DNA from: Candidatus Eisenbergiella intestinipullorum
Lineage (GTDB): Bacteria > Bacillota > Clostridia > Lachnospirales > Lachnospiraceae
NCBI GenBank assembly: GCA_019119815.1
Contig: DWWH01000061.1
Span: 1 to 59,250, forward strand
Direction of reading: 5' to 3'
Length of the DNA stretch: 59,250 bases
Under the pieces are notes generated by a model, which saw only the letters and a program-made list of their open reading frames with translations, searched no databases and was not told the origin of the DNA. The position numbers were made by a program, and so were the translations under genes. Within the stretch, counting starts at the first letter, position 1. Each line of letters opens with the position of its first letter. Shown here piece by piece: positions 8,359 through 17,238 of the stretch.

Positions 8359-9024
8359 ATGGAATTTGCAGTTGACAGAGAAGATCAGGTGGACAGCTGG
8401 CAGGAAGCCATGCTGGTATATCACGCGGCGCTGAAGCAGATCAACACCAAGCTGGAGATCCTGAACGATGAATTTCAGCATGTTCACCGCTATAATCCGA
8501 TCGAGCACATTAAGTCGAGGATCAAGACCTCCGAAAGCATTGTAAAGAAGCTGAAACGCTATGGTTATGAATCGACCATTGAAAATATGGTCAAGTATGT
8601 CAATGACATCGCGGGGATCCGCGTGATCTGCTCGTTTACCTCAGATATTTACCGGATCGCGGACATGCTCCGCAGCCAGAATGACATCCGGGTCATTTCC
8701 GTCAAGGATTATATGCGGCATCCAAAGGAGAGCGGCTATAAGAGCTACCATATGCTCGTTACGGTCCCTGTCTTCCTTTCCGACCGCATCGTGGATGTAA
8801 AGGTGGAGATCCAGATCCGTACGGTGGCCATGGACTTCTGGGCCAGCCTGGAGCACAAGATCAATTATAAATTTGAAGGAAAGGCGCCGGAGCATATCCG
8901 CAGGGAACTGGTGGAATGCGCAAAGATGGTTTCCCAGCTGGATGCCAGGATGCTGGCGCTGAACGAGGAGATCCAGAGCCTTGGAGGGGAAAAGCCGGAG
9001 GAACCGGCCGGTATCGGGGGCTGA
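8359..9024 (+). CDS. Small alarmone synthetase (RelQ/YjbM-type GTP pyrophosphokinase)
   Basis: 221 residues, as expected for a stand-alone RelA/SpoT synthetase domain without hydrolase or TGS domains. Recognisable motifs are the Arg/Lys-rich ATP-binding helix (SRIKTSESIVKKLKR), DIAGIRVICSF, the GTP-site loop KESGYKSYHM, and VEIQIRT followed by WASLEHKINY. It transfers pyrophosphate from ATP to GDP/GTP to make (p)ppGpp in the cytoplasm. The C-terminal helices after residue 185 would form the tetramer interface. It is monocistronic with a strong terminator, and the ribosome site is GGAGAG. Confidence 0.93.
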   Translation: MEFAVDREDQVDSWQEAMLVYHAALKQINTKLEILNDEFQHVHRYNPIEHIKSRIKTSESIVKKLKRYGYESTIENMVKYVNDIAGIRVICSFTSDIYRIADMLRSQNDIRVISVKDYMRHPKESGYKSYHMLVTVPVFLSDRIVDVKVEIQIRTVAMDFWASLEHKINYKFEGKAPEHIRRELVECAKMVSQLDARMLALNEEIQSLGGEKPEEPAGIGG

Positions 9025-9036
9025 AGAGACAGGACG

Positions 9037-9084
9037 AAAAAACTGCCGCACTGCAGCGGGGAAAGCTGCGGGTGCGGCAGTTTT
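9037..9084 (+). terminator. Rho-independent terminator after the alarmone synthetase
   Basis: The stem AAAACTGCCGCA / TGCGGCAGTTTT has an inner stem-loop and is flanked by A and T runs, so it could act in both directions. Confidence 0.85.
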
Positions 9085-9411
9085 CATGCTGCGGCATACG
9101 GCGCATCCGGGGAAAAACGACATCCGGCCGGCTGCGGATCGCAGAGCCCGTTCGCTGACGAAATTTTTTTGGTAAAAAGGCACAGAAATGAGGAGTGCCC
9201 CGACGCTTTCGCACCGGGGCTATTATGAAAAAATTTATCTTTGTCCGCCTGTTTAGAAGATCAGCATTTCCTTAACGGATGAGATTAGTATAACAGTGAA
9301 ATATGAACAAAGTATGAACTCAATGTGAATTCATGGTTAATGTTAATAAAAAATGAAAAGGAAGAGAAATAAAATAGTGCAAAATCTACAAATGCAAAAG
9401 GGAAAGGACGG
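9085..9411. other. Intergenic region, no confident gene
   Basis: It contains a GCCCCG/CGGGGC hairpin (about 9197-9220), directly followed by a 16-codon frame at 9225-9275 that begins MKKFIFVRLFRR. No ribosome site adjoins that ATG; GAGGAG lies on the far side of the hairpin. The rest is AT-rich and unremarkable. Confidence 0.4.
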
Positions 9412-9440
9412 TTGTAAAAAAGCGGGAATAATGCTAGAAT
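9412..9440 (+). promoter_or_regulatory. sigma-A promoter of the coiled-coil protein operon
   Basis: TTGTAA (9412-9417) and TAGAAT (9435-9440), 17 bp apart, lie upstream of the 9556 gene. Confidence 0.65.
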
Positions 9441-9555
9441 GAAAAAAGTCGAAAGAAAGGCCTTCCTGCGGCGGTCCGCGGGGAGACGCCGGCTGTTTCC
9501 GGACGGGCAGGGAGCAGGAAAACAGGCATGAAAACCACGCGGGAGGATTTGGGAT

Positions 9556-10311
9556 ATGGAAAATTATAACGGTCAGGGTGCGGGAAGCCTGCGCGGCTCC
9601 TGGGATGCACAGGAGGCGAAGCGCCTGCGCAACCAGCTCGTGGAATATGATGGCTATCTGCAGGAAATGCGGAAGGCCAATATGAAGAACGTGGAGACAC
9701 TGGATGTGATCCAGCGTTATACGGATAAAAGCGCATCAGGGATCCAGTCCCTGACGGAGGAAAGTGCGGCGGGCATGCAGAAGCTCGCGGAGGAAAGCCT
9801 GCAGGGGATCCAGAAGTTGGGGCAGGAGTGCTCCCAGGGCTTGCGGAAATTTTCGGCGGCTGGAGAGGAAAACCTGATTCAGGTGTCTCAAAAAGCGCAG
9901 GAGCGGATGGAAGCGCTGTCCGGCACGGCCCTGGGCCAGATGGAAGAAATGGCGGATAAAAGCGCGGAGCTGATCCGGCGTCTGACTCAGGAGGGGCTTT
10001 CCAAGATCCAGGAGGTCAACGACAGGAACCTGGAAGCCGCAAAGCGGGTGGACGAGATCGGTCAGATGCTGGCCGCACAGACGGAAAGCCTGCAGGAAAT
10101 GCAGAAGCAGGCGGATGATTTCAACCACAGGGAAAATGTGAAGGTATACCGGAACGTACAGGCTGTGGTGGTGGAAGAGGTAAAGAAACAGACGCAGGAG
10201 CTGAAGGCCGCAGAAAAGGGGACGAGGATCCTTCTGATCCTGACGCTTGCGGCGGCCCTGGCGAATGTGGCGCTGTTTATCCTGCAGATATTGGGAATAC
10301 TTGGAATATGA
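9556..10311 (+). CDS. Coiled-coil protein with C-terminal membrane anchor, function unknown
   Basis: 251 residues. Four 11-residue repeats follow each other at residues 62-105 (GIQSLTEESAA, GMQKLAEESLQ, GIQKLGQECSQ, GLRKFSAAGEE), which is the period of a right-handed (hendecad) coiled coil. Ordinary coiled-coil sequence continues to about residue 215. One hydrophobic helix ends the protein (about 226-248), so most of it would sit in the cytoplasm with a tail anchor. There is no signal peptide or known catalytic motif. The ribosome site is GGGAGGATTTGGG. The stop overlaps a possible start of the next gene, so the two are probably translated together. A role in membrane or cell-surface organisation is only a guess. 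Confidence 0.8.
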   Translation: MENYNGQGAGSLRGSWDAQEAKRLRNQLVEYDGYLQEMRKANMKNVETLDVIQRYTDKSASGIQSLTEESAAGMQKLAEESLQGIQKLGQECSQGLRKFSAAGEENLIQVSQKAQERMEALSGTALGQMEEMADKSAELIRRLTQEGLSKIQEVNDRNLEAAKRVDEIGQMLAAQTESLQEMQKQADDFNHRENVKVYRNVQAVVVEEVKKQTQELKAAEKGTRILLILTLAAALANVALFILQILGILGI

Positions 10312-10355
10312 GAAGAGAAGAAAAAAGACAGGCCGGCCGTGCCGGAGAGCGCGGC

Positions 10356-10937
10356 ATGAAAAAACAGGAGTGGAAGCCCGGGAACATGCTTTACCCGCTT
10401 CCCGCCGTGATGGTAAGCTGCGCGGACCGGGAGGGAAATACGAATATCCTGACGGTGGCGTGGACGGGAACGGTCTGCACCAATCCGCCCATGCTCTCCA
10501 TCTCCGTGCGGCCGGAGAGATATTCCTGCCATATGATCCAACAGACCGGGGAATTCGTGGTGAACCTGACCACGGAGGCGCTGGTGCGGGCCGCGGATCT
10601 GTGCGGGGTAAAAAGCGGCAGGGATGTGGATAAATGGAAGGAAGCCGGGCTGACCCCCGTTCCGGCGAAGCAGGTGAAGGCTCCTCTGATCGGGGAATGC
10701 CCGGTGAACCTGGAATGCCGCGTGGAGAAGGAGCTGGCTCTCGGAAGCCACATCATGTTTGTGGCGCGGGTGGTTTCCGTGAGCGTGGATGAAGCCTATC
10801 TGGATGAAAAAGGAGGCTTCCATCTGGAATGGGCCAGGCCGGTATGCTATTCCCATGGCAAATATTTTTCTCTGGGAAAAGAAACCGGAAGCTTTGGCTT
10901 CAGCGTGGCGAAGAAAAAAGCGGTACGCAGGCGCTGA
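10356..10937 (+). CDS. Flavin reductase family protein
   Basis: 193 residues with the FMN-binding split-barrel fold. Typical segments are LYPLPAVMVSCAD near the N-terminus, TNILTVAWTGTVCTNPP for FMN phosphate binding, and ISVRPERYSCHMI. Members reduce or bind FMN in the cytoplasm and include flavoredoxins. The start at 10356 has GGAGAG upstream. An ATG at 10308 overlapping the previous stop would add 16 basic residues with no ribosome site and is less likely. The previous gene ends 44 bases upstream and the M23 gene starts 33 bases after the stop, so the three form an operon, though without an obvious functional link. Compared with the 1004-1699 protein it lacks the rubredoxin domain. Confidence 0.85.
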   Translation: MKKQEWKPGNMLYPLPAVMVSCADREGNTNILTVAWTGTVCTNPPMLSISVRPERYSCHMIQQTGEFVVNLTTEALVRAADLCGVKSGRDVDKWKEAGLTPVPAKQVKAPLIGECPVNLECRVEKELALGSHIMFVARVVSVSVDEAYLDEKGGFHLEWARPVCYSHGKYFSLGKETGSFGFSVAKKKAVRRR

Positions 10938-10970
10938 GACGCGAAAGGGAGGCTTCATGGAGCGGATTTC

Positions 10971-12539
10971 ATGGAAAGGATAACGAAGTATTACAGGGGA
11001 ATACGGGCACGGTTTCTGATGACGGCGTTCTGCATCGCTGCAGCCGCTGTCCTTTTTGTGCCCTCTTTTCCGGCGTTTGAGCCGGAAGAGAACAACGTAT
11101 GCGAGATCTGCCTGAACGGAGAATATGTGGGTCTGACGGAACAGCCTGATCAGGCGGAGGCACTGCTGACCCAGGCAAGGAAGGAGATCGCGGCAGAAAG
11201 CGGGGAGATGGTATTTCTGGAGGCGGAGCTTACTCTGAACGGGCGCACCGAGCTGTTCGGACGTGTGGACGGGCCGCAGACCATCCGGGAGAACATGCGG
11301 AGCGTGCTGGAAAACAGCGTTTCTGATACCCTGCAGCAGGCTTATACGGTGAAGATCAACGAATATACGGTCAATCTGCGCACCAGCGACGAGGTGCTCG
11401 CCCTGCTGAATGCCTGCCTGGAGGAATATGACACACAGGGGCGGTATACGGCCGGGCTCAGTGTGGATCCGGGAAGGGAGCTGAACGTACTCACCGCCTT
11501 CGTCCGCCCTGCACAGGAGCCGGAAGAGGAGGAAGCGGAAGGAAAGGCGGGGCTGGAAGCTTTCTTTGCGGAGACGCTCGCACAGGTCCGTCCTGCGCAG
11601 GCGCAGAGCTTTGAGGAGCTGGATTACGGTCTGGTGGACCTGGAGTTTTCGGATACCGTGGAGGTGGCGGAGGCTTATGTTCCGCAGGAAGAGCTCACGC
11701 CCCTTTCGGAGGCGGTGGAGCAGGTAAAGAATGAGAAGGAAAAGGAAGAGATCTATGAGGTTCAGCCCGGGGACACGCTTTCTGAGATCGCTCTCGCCCA
11801 TTCCCTTCCCATGGAGGATCTGATCGCCATCAATCCCTCCCTGGAGGATGAAAATTCCACGATCCGGGCGGGAGAGGATCTCATCATCACGGTTCCCGAG
11901 CCGGAGCTTTCCATCATCCGCAGGGAGCTGGTATATGAGGAAGAAAATTATAACGCTCCGGTGGAATATGTGGATGTGGACGAATGGTATACCAATCAGG
12001 AGGAGACGGTGCAGGAGCCATCTGAAGGCCACCGGAAGGTGGCTGCGGTCAAGACCTTCCGCAATGATCAGGAGATTTCTGAGGAGATCGTGCTGGAGGA
12101 GGTGGATTTTGAAGCTGTCCCGAAGATCATCCGACGGGGGACCAGAGTGCCTCCCACCTTCATCAAGCCCATTTCCGGCGGGGTCCTGACTTCCAGCTAC
12201 GGCAGGCGGAGCGCTCCTACGGCAGGCGCTTCCACCAATCATCAGGGGACGGACTGGGCTACGCCGGTGGGAACGGCCGTGGTGGCCTCCTGCGGCGGCA
12301 CCGTGACAAGGGCCGGCTGGGCCAGCGGATATGGCTATGTGGTCTACATTCAGCATGAGGGCGGCAGGGAGACCCGCTACGCCCACCTGAGCAAGGTTCT
12401 GGTGAGCGTGGGAGAGCAGGTGGATCAGGGAGAGCGGATCGCTCTCAGCGGCAATACGGGACGGAGCACCGGACCGCATCTGCATTTTGAGATCCGCATC
12501 AACGGTTCGGCTGTCAATGCGGTGGATTATCTGGAATAG
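10971..12539 (+). CDS. LysM/M23 cell-wall endopeptidase, membrane-anchored
   Basis: 522 residues. A hydrophobic segment at about 15-34 acts as a signal anchor. A variable region follows. Then come a LysM domain (about 261-308, YEVQPGDTLSEIA) that binds peptidoglycan and a G5-like stretch (about 350-395). A C-terminal M23/LytM domain has zinc ligands in the HQGTD motif (His about 424) and HLHFE (about 503-507). The catalytic motifs are complete, so it should cut peptide cross-links outside the membrane during growth or division. The ribosome site is weak (GGAGCGGATTTC), perhaps because of coupling to the gene upstream. A related architecture is common in clostridial wall-remodelling enzymes. 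Confidence 0.92.
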   Translation: MERITKYYRGIRARFLMTAFCIAAAAVLFVPSFPAFEPEENNVCEICLNGEYVGLTEQPDQAEALLTQARKEIAAESGEMVFLEAELTLNGRTELFGRVDGPQTIRENMRSVLENSVSDTLQQAYTVKINEYTVNLRTSDEVLALLNACLEEYDTQGRYTAGLSVDPGRELNVLTAFVRPAQEPEEEEAEGKAGLEAFFAETLAQVRPAQAQSFEELDYGLVDLEFSDTVEVAEAYVPQEELTPLSEAVEQVKNEKEKEEIYEVQPGDTLSEIALAHSLPMEDLIAINPSLEDENSTIRAGEDLIITVPEPELSIIRRELVYEEENYNAPVEYVDVDEWYTNQEETVQEPSEGHRKVAAVKTFRNDQEISEEIVLEEVDFEAVPKIIRRGTRVPPTFIKPISGGVLTSSYGRRSAPTAGASTNHQGTDWATPVGTAVVASCGGTVTRAGWASGYGYVVYIQHEGGRETRYAHLSKVLVSVGEQVDQGERIALSGNTGRSTGPHLHFEIRINGSAVNAVDYLE

Positions 12540-12565
12540 ACCGGATCAGGGGGAAATGAGAGTTA

Positions 12566-12696
12566 CTACTCAGCCAGGTCTGCGCATTCCCTGCGCAGAC
12601 CGTACGAAAACAGACCGGCTGGAAGCATCCGGCCTGGCGCGAAGCGCTTGGAATGGCCGGATGCCGTTACAGCCCTGCCGAAGGCTGAGCTGTAAC
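12566..12696. repeat. 131-bp three-hairpin interspersed repeat, copy 2
   Basis: It is the same length as copy 1 (1-131) with four substitutions: two in the loop of the first hairpin and two in the third. It lies between the M23 gene and the murA promoters. Open frames across it are not conserved. Confidence 0.85.
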
Positions 12697-12725
12697 AAAT
12701 GAGAACGAGGAGGGGATGAAAACTG

Positions 12726-12800
12726 TTTACAAACGAGAAAAATGTGCTATAATCGCTTTTGGATTTAAAGCTGGCATAATTTTTGTATACATGGTATAAT
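12726..12800 (+). promoter_or_regulatory. Two tandem promoters upstream of murA
   Basis: P1 is TTTACA (12726-12731), 16 bp, TATAAT (12748-12753). P2 is an extended -10 element TGGTATAAT (12792-12800) with a poor -35. Both give long leaders (over 200 bases) before murA. The rest of the 12801-13012 gap shows no recognised element. Confidence 0.65.
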
Positions 12801-13012
12801 ATTTCAAAATTTGTATGTCAGATTTTACTAAACAGATTTCGCATAAAGAAAAAAGAACAGTTTATAATAGTTTTTAGGGAAGCCGTCCGGTCAGAAAAAG
12901 GGCGGTATGGATAAGCGGTTATGGCGGCGTTCGCGGAGCTTTTGTGGATCATGCATCGCCTGCGCCAGTGTTTGCATAGAGGGGTGCGTCTGCATCCCCT
13001 GAGAGGTCGAAG

Positions 13013-14305
13013 ATGGAACAATATGTGGTTTGCGGCGGAAATCCGCTGGTGGGTGAGGTGGAGATCGGCGGCGCGAAGAATGCGGCGCTTGCGATCCTTG
13101 CGGCTTCGGTAATGACGGACGAGACGGTTTTGATAGAAAATATGCCTGACGTGCGGGATACCAACATTCTTCTGCAGGCGATGCAGAGCATCGGGGTTCT
13201 GGTAAACCGGGTGGACAGGCATACGGTGCAGATCAACGGAGGGCAGATCCATGATCTGGTGATCGAGGATGATTACATCAAGAAGATCCGCGCTTCCTAC
13301 TATCTGCTCGGAGCGCTTCTCGGAAAGTACAAAAAGGCGGAGGTGGCTCTGCCCGGCGGCTGCAACATCGGGAGCCGTCCCATCGATCAGCACATCAAGG
13401 GCTTCAAGGCGCTGGGCGCCGATGTGCGCATCGAGCACGGCCTGATCATCACGGAGGCGGAGACGCTGAAGGGCTGCCACCTGTATATGGATGTGGTCAG
13501 CGTGGGAGCCACCATCAACGTCATGATGGCGGCGGCTCTGGCAGACGGCCTGACGATCATCGAGAACGCTGCGAAGGAGCCTCATGTGGTGGATCTCGCC
13601 AATTTTCTCAACAGCATGGGAGCGAACATCAAGGGCGCAGGAACGGACGTGATCCGCATCCGCGGCGTGAAGAAGCTCCATAAGACGGAATACACCATTA
13701 TCCCGGATCAGATCGAGGCCGGCACCTTCATGTTTGCGGCAGCTGCCACCAGAGGGGATGTAACGGTGAAGAACGTGATCCCGAAGCATCTGGAGTCCAT
13801 CAGCGCCAAGCTCATGGAGATCGGCTGCGATGTGGAGGAGTCTGACGACGCGGTGAGAGTGGTCGCTTCCAGACCGTTAAGCCACACCCATGTGAAGACC
13901 CTTCCTTATCCGGGCTTTCCTACGGACATGCAGCCGCAGATCACGGTGACGCTGGGCCTTTCCCAGGGAACCAGCATCGTAACGGAAAGCATTTTTGAAA
14001 ACCGTTTTAAATATGTGGACGAGCTGACCCGTATGGGCGCGAACATCAAGGTGGAGGGAAACACCGCCATCATTGACGGCGTGGCCCGTTATACGGGAGC
14101 GGGCATCACGGCTCCGGATCTGCGTGCGGGCGCGGCCCTGGTGATCGCGGCTCTGGCGGCAGATGGCGTGTCTACAGTGGATGACATCCGCTATATCGAG
14201 AGAGGTTATGAAAACTTTCCGGAAAAGCTTCGCGGGCTGGGGGCACAGATCGAAAAGGTGGACAGCGAACGCGATGTGAAAAAATTCCGTTTTAAGGTAA
14301 GCTGA
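13013..14305 (+). CDS. murA: UDP-N-acetylglucosamine 1-carboxyvinyltransferase
   Basis: 430 residues, with the EPSP-synthase-like double-domain fold and typical length. It transfers enolpyruvate from PEP to UDP-GlcNAc, the first committed step of peptidoglycan synthesis, in the cytoplasm. The substrate-binding KNAALA motif is at residues 22-27. The catalytic Cys is Cys117 in PGGCNIGSRP, so this is the Cys (fosfomycin-reactive) form and not the Asp form. GAGAGG lies 9 bases upstream. It is a single gene. Clostridia often carry two murA paralogues, and this window cannot tell which one this is. Confidence 0.97.
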   Translation: MEQYVVCGGNPLVGEVEIGGAKNAALAILAASVMTDETVLIENMPDVRDTNILLQAMQSIGVLVNRVDRHTVQINGGQIHDLVIEDDYIKKIRASYYLLGALLGKYKKAEVALPGGCNIGSRPIDQHIKGFKALGADVRIEHGLIITEAETLKGCHLYMDVVSVGATINVMMAAALADGLTIIENAAKEPHVVDLANFLNSMGANIKGAGTDVIRIRGVKKLHKTEYTIIPDQIEAGTFMFAAAATRGDVTVKNVIPKHLESISAKLMEIGCDVEESDDAVRVVASRPLSHTHVKTLPYPGFPTDMQPQITVTLGLSQGTSIVTESIFENRFKYVDELTRMGANIKVEGNTAIIDGVARYTGAGITAPDLRAGAALVIAALAADGVSTVDDIRYIERGYENFPEKLRGLGAQIEKVDSERDVKKFRFKVS

Positions 14306-14410
14306 GCCTCGGGCACGGAGGAACGGCAGCAGGCCTGTTTTGCTGCCGGGACAGGGTATCCGATGTCAGGGCAGAGGACAGCGGCCGTCAGAACGACCGG
14401 CATCTGCCTA

Positions 14411-14439
14411 TTGACAGAAGGCTTTCTTTGGTGTAGGCT
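14411..14439 (+). promoter_or_regulatory. Promoter of the SAM riboswitch-metK unit
   Basis: TTGACA (14411-14416) and TAGGCT (14434-14439) are 17 bp apart. The -10 is weak, but the position, about 40 bases before the aptamer, fits. The short stretch 14306-14410 holds a GGCAGCA/TGCTGCC stem without a T run. Confidence 0.5.
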
Positions 14440-14486
14440 AAAGAACGTAGTTGTTGGCAGATAAGAAAATTCAATATTGTATCTAT

Positions 14487-14584
14487 CTCTTATTCAGAGT
14501 GGTGGAGGTACATAGGACCTGTGAAGCCACGGCAACCCCTGACAAGGAAGGTGCCAACCTGAGCGAGTAATCGAACAATAAGAG
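14487..14584 (+). promoter_or_regulatory. SAM-I (S-box) riboswitch aptamer
   Basis: P1 pairs CTCTTATT (14487-14494) with AATAAGAG (14577-14584). Inside are the hallmark AGAGTGGTGGAGG, the kink-turn region, GTGAAGCCACGGCAACC and AAGGTGCCAACCTGAGCGA. Binding of S-adenosylmethionine stabilises P1 and lets the downstream terminator form, which turns off metK when SAM is plentiful. Confidence 0.97.
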
Positions 14585-14603
14585 GATTTGATTATCATTT
14601 TTA

Positions 14604-14638
14604 TCGGGTCCGCTTTTTGCGGGGCCGAATTTTTTTTA
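14604..14638 (+). terminator. Expression-platform terminator of the SAM riboswitch
   Basis: TCGGGTCCGC and GCGGGGCCGA form a 10-bp stem with one mismatch, followed by nine T and then directly by the metK ribosome site (AGGAGG). Confidence 0.9.
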
Positions 14639-14648
14639 GGAGGAAAAT

Positions 14649-15863
14649 ATGGAAAAACATCTGTTTACTTCCGAGTCAGTCACAGAAGGACATCCCGATA
14701 AGATGTGTGACGCCATTTCCGATGCGGTGCTGGACGCGCTGATGGAAAAGGATCCCATGAGCCGTGTGGCCTGCGAAACCTGCACCACAACCGGACTGGT
14801 GATGGTGATGGGGGAGATCACCACGAACGCCTATGTGGACATCCAGAAGATCGTCCGTGATACGGTGCGTGAGATCGGCTATACGAAATCCGATTATGGC
14901 TTTGACGCCAATACCTGCGGCGTGATGGTGGTCCTGGACGAACAGTCCTCCGATATTGCCATGGGCGTGGACAAGGCGCTGGAGGCAAAGCAGGAGGAAG
15001 CTGCCGGCAGGGGCGCGGAGCACAGCATGAGCGAGGATGAGCTGGATGCCATCGGAGCCGGGGATCAGGGCATGATGTTCGGCTATGCCACCAACGAGAC
15101 GGAAGAGTATATGCCCTATCCCATCTGCCTGGCCCACAAGCTCACCAGACAGCTCGCAAAGGTGCGCAAGGACGGCACGCTGCCTTACCTTCGTCCCGAT
15201 GGAAAGAGTCAGGTTACGGTGGAATACGATGAGAACGACAGACCCGTGCGCCTGGAGGCGGTGGTGCTCTCCACCCAGCATGATCCGGACGTGACTCAGG
15301 AACAGATCCACGCAGACATCAAAAAATATGTATTTGATCCGGTCCTTCCGGCAGAGCTTCTGGACGAGAATACCAAATATTTCATCAATCCCACCGGCCG
15401 CTTCGTCATCGGCGGTCCCCATGGCGACAGCGGACTGACCGGCCGCAAGATCATCGTGGATACCTACGGGGGATATGCCCGTCACGGCGGCGGAGCCTTT
15501 TCCGGTAAGGACTGCACCAAGGTGGACCGCTCCGCAGCCTATGCGGCCCGCTACGCGGCGAAGAACATTGTTGCCGCGGGGCTGGCGGATAAGTGTGAGA
15601 TCCAGCTTTCCTACGCCATCGGCGTGGCCCGTCCCACTTCCATCATGGTGGATACATACGGCACCGGAAAGGTTTCCGATGAAAAGCTGGTGGATATTAT
15701 CCGGGAGAATTTTGATCTCCGCCCTGCCGGCATCATCCGCATGCTCGACCTGCGCCGCCCGATCTACAGGCAGACCGCCGCTTACGGCCATTTCGGCCGT
15801 CATGATCTGGATCTGCCCTGGGAAAAGCTGGACAAGGCAGAAGCACTGAAGAAATATCTGTAA
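14649..15863 (+). CDS. metK: S-adenosylmethionine synthetase
   Basis: 404 residues, slightly longer than the usual 385-396. It makes SAM from methionine and ATP in the cytoplasm. Signatures: [15 protein letters not shown] at the N-terminus (ATP/metal site), [12 protein letters not shown] (family signature 1) and [16 protein letters not shown] (signature 2, phosphate-binding loop). Expression is set by the SAM-I riboswitch directly upstream, a classic feedback loop. The extra length includes an insertion around residues 115-130 ([12 protein letters not shown]). The ribosome site is AGGAGGAAAAT. Confidence 0.98.
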   Translation: MEKHLFTSESVTEGHPDKMCDAISDAVLDALMEKDPMSRVACETCTTTGLVMVMGEITTNAYVDIQKIVRDTVREIGYTKSDYGFDANTCGVMVVLDEQSSDIAMGVDKALEAKQEEAAGRGAEHSMSEDELDAIGAGDQGMMFGYATNETEEYMPYPICLAHKLTRQLAKVRKDGTLPYLRPDGKSQVTVEYDENDRPVRLEAVVLSTQHDPDVTQEQIHADIKKYVFDPVLPAELLDENTKYFINPTGRFVIGGPHGDSGLTGRKIIVDTYGGYARHGGGAFSGKDCTKVDRSAAYAARYAAKNIVAAGLADKCEIQLSYAIGVARPTSIMVDTYGTGKVSDEKLVDIIRENFDLRPAGIIRMLDLRRPIYRQTAAYGHFGRHDLDLPWEKLDKAEALKKYL

Positions 15864-15893
15864 AAAGTACCCGGCCCGAATGACAGAAAAAGG

Positions 15894-15962
15894 AAAAATC
15901 CCTTCAGACGAAAGAAGCAGACGTTCCTGGAACAGGAGCCTTTCGCCTGGAGGGATTTTTTT
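15894..15962. terminator. Bidirectional terminator between metK and the MBL-fold gene
   Basis: A long inverted repeat (AAAAATCCCT.CAG.CGAAAG with CTTTCGCCTGGAGGGATTTTT) has an inner hairpin and ends in T on both strands. It serves two convergent genes. Confidence 0.85.
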
Positions 15963-15977
15963 GAGCAGGGAGCCCGG

Positions 15978-16835
15978 TCATTCTGCGCGGATGTTTTCCT
16001 CTGCGGACCGGGTGATCTCCCGTAGCTGGCGCAGCAGATGCTGACCGGAAGCCGCGCGTTCCAGAGAGCAGATCCGTTCCCTTTCTTCCGGAAACAGCCG
16101 GAGCAAATCTTCTTTTCCGGCAACAGAGTCTCCGTTGATCCCCTTTTTTTGAAGCGCTTCAAACAGGGCGCCCAGTTCGGAGATATAGGAAAAAGATCGT
16201 CTCGCTTCCTGTACTGTCCATGGCATGCCGTGTCCCGGTATGAGGAGCTTCCCATCAAAAGAAGCCCAGTTCTCCGCAAGTGCTTCAGCCCAGTTTTTAT
16301 AATTGCTGGAATGAAAGTAAAGCGTGTCCGGGGGATTTAAAAAATCGCCTGTAAAAAGAATATCATACGTATCACAGAAGATCAGCATATCCCAGGGGGA
16401 GTGAGCAGGAAGTCTTTTGGGGATGACAACATGAAAAGAAATACCGCCGACCGTAACGGAATCCCCACTGCAAAATGTCCGGAAAGGATTGGAAAGATCG
16501 GGATAGCATTTTCTTATTTCCCTGGCCCCTTCTCCGGAGGCGAGCAGAAGAATATCCGACCGTCTAAGACCGGAAAGACCATTGCGGTGATCTCCATGCG
16601 CATGGGTAAAAAAGATATGAGTAACTTTTTTCTGAAAAAGGGATTCAACCTCGGAAATGATTTCATCCGAAGGGTGCTGCTCCGGAAAATCTACCAGGAT
16701 GATCCCGTCTTCTGAAATCAGAATGCCGGTATTGCACTGATCGCGAACCGGAAGATTGCCCAGACGTAAAAAGAACGAAGCATTTATCTGGATGATGCTG
16801 GACATATTTCCGGTATAAATGGTTTTGAATGACAT
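15978..16835 (-). CDS. Metallo-beta-lactamase-fold hydrolase
   Basis: 285 residues. The zinc-binding motif THAHGDH (about residues 77-83) is intact, with further ligands in FTGDF and IPGHG as expected for the superfamily. The sequence has no glyoxalase or RNase J features, so the substrate is unknown; it is a soluble cytoplasmic hydrolase. The start at 16835 follows GGAGGTACT; a 16-residue extension to 16883 lacks a ribosome site. It is convergent with metK and borders the low-GC island that begins upstream of it. Confidence 0.85.
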   Translation of the reverse strand: MSFKTIYTGNMSSIIQINASFFLRLGNLPVRDQCNTGILISEDGIILVDFPEQHPSDEIISEVESLFQKKVTHIFFTHAHGDHRNGLSGLRRSDILLLASGEGAREIRKCYPDLSNPFRTFCSGDSVTVGGISFHVVIPKRLPAHSPWDMLIFCDTYDILFTGDFLNPPDTLYFHSSNYKNWAEALAENWASFDGKLLIPGHGMPWTVQEARRSFSYISELGALFEALQKKGINGDSVAGKEDLLRLFPEERERICSLERAASGQHLLRQLREITRSAEENIRAE

Positions 16836-17238
16836 AGTACCTCCATTTTTTCCCTGATTTTTCATTTCTACCTTCGCCTCCATGCCGAAGCATTTCCGTG
16901 TTGAAACTGCAAGGAGAAATCATGCAGGAGATTTTTCCTCTGCGATCACAGCAGTTGTATGCGCCGGCGCAAAACTGCAATTACAAAATCAGAAAGTATA
17001 AAATCAACACCTACAGTATAAATGATAAAAAAAGAAAAATAAACATGGAAAATCAGTATACGCAGATAAAAATGTTGAATATATACAAATAAAAACTCCG
17101 GTATCAATATAATTGAAATAAAAACGCATATAAAGTACTGCGTTTTATACCATATTTAGTATATATTTGATAAAAGCAAAATGCTATAATCAGTTTCGTC
17201 AAACTAATTAATACAAAAGAAAGGGGAAATAGAGGAAC
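16836..17238 (+). promoter_or_regulatory. AT-rich control region of the first sugar ABC operon
   Basis: An extended -10 element, TGCTATAAT, lies at 17182-17190. Upstream is an inverted repeat AAAACGCA (17121-17128) / TGCGTTTT (17139-17146) that looks like an operator. Part of it (CTGCGTTTTATAC, 17138-17150) recurs inverted at 27808-27820 in the control region of the two regulators. I see no gene in this stretch. Confidence 0.5.

Noticed and set aside
10062..12485. Very long antisense open frame (about 807 codons) over the M23 peptidase gene
   Set aside because: It mirrors the GC-rich codon pattern of the sense gene, has no recognisable domain and no ribosome site. The sense frame has complete LysM and M23 motifs.
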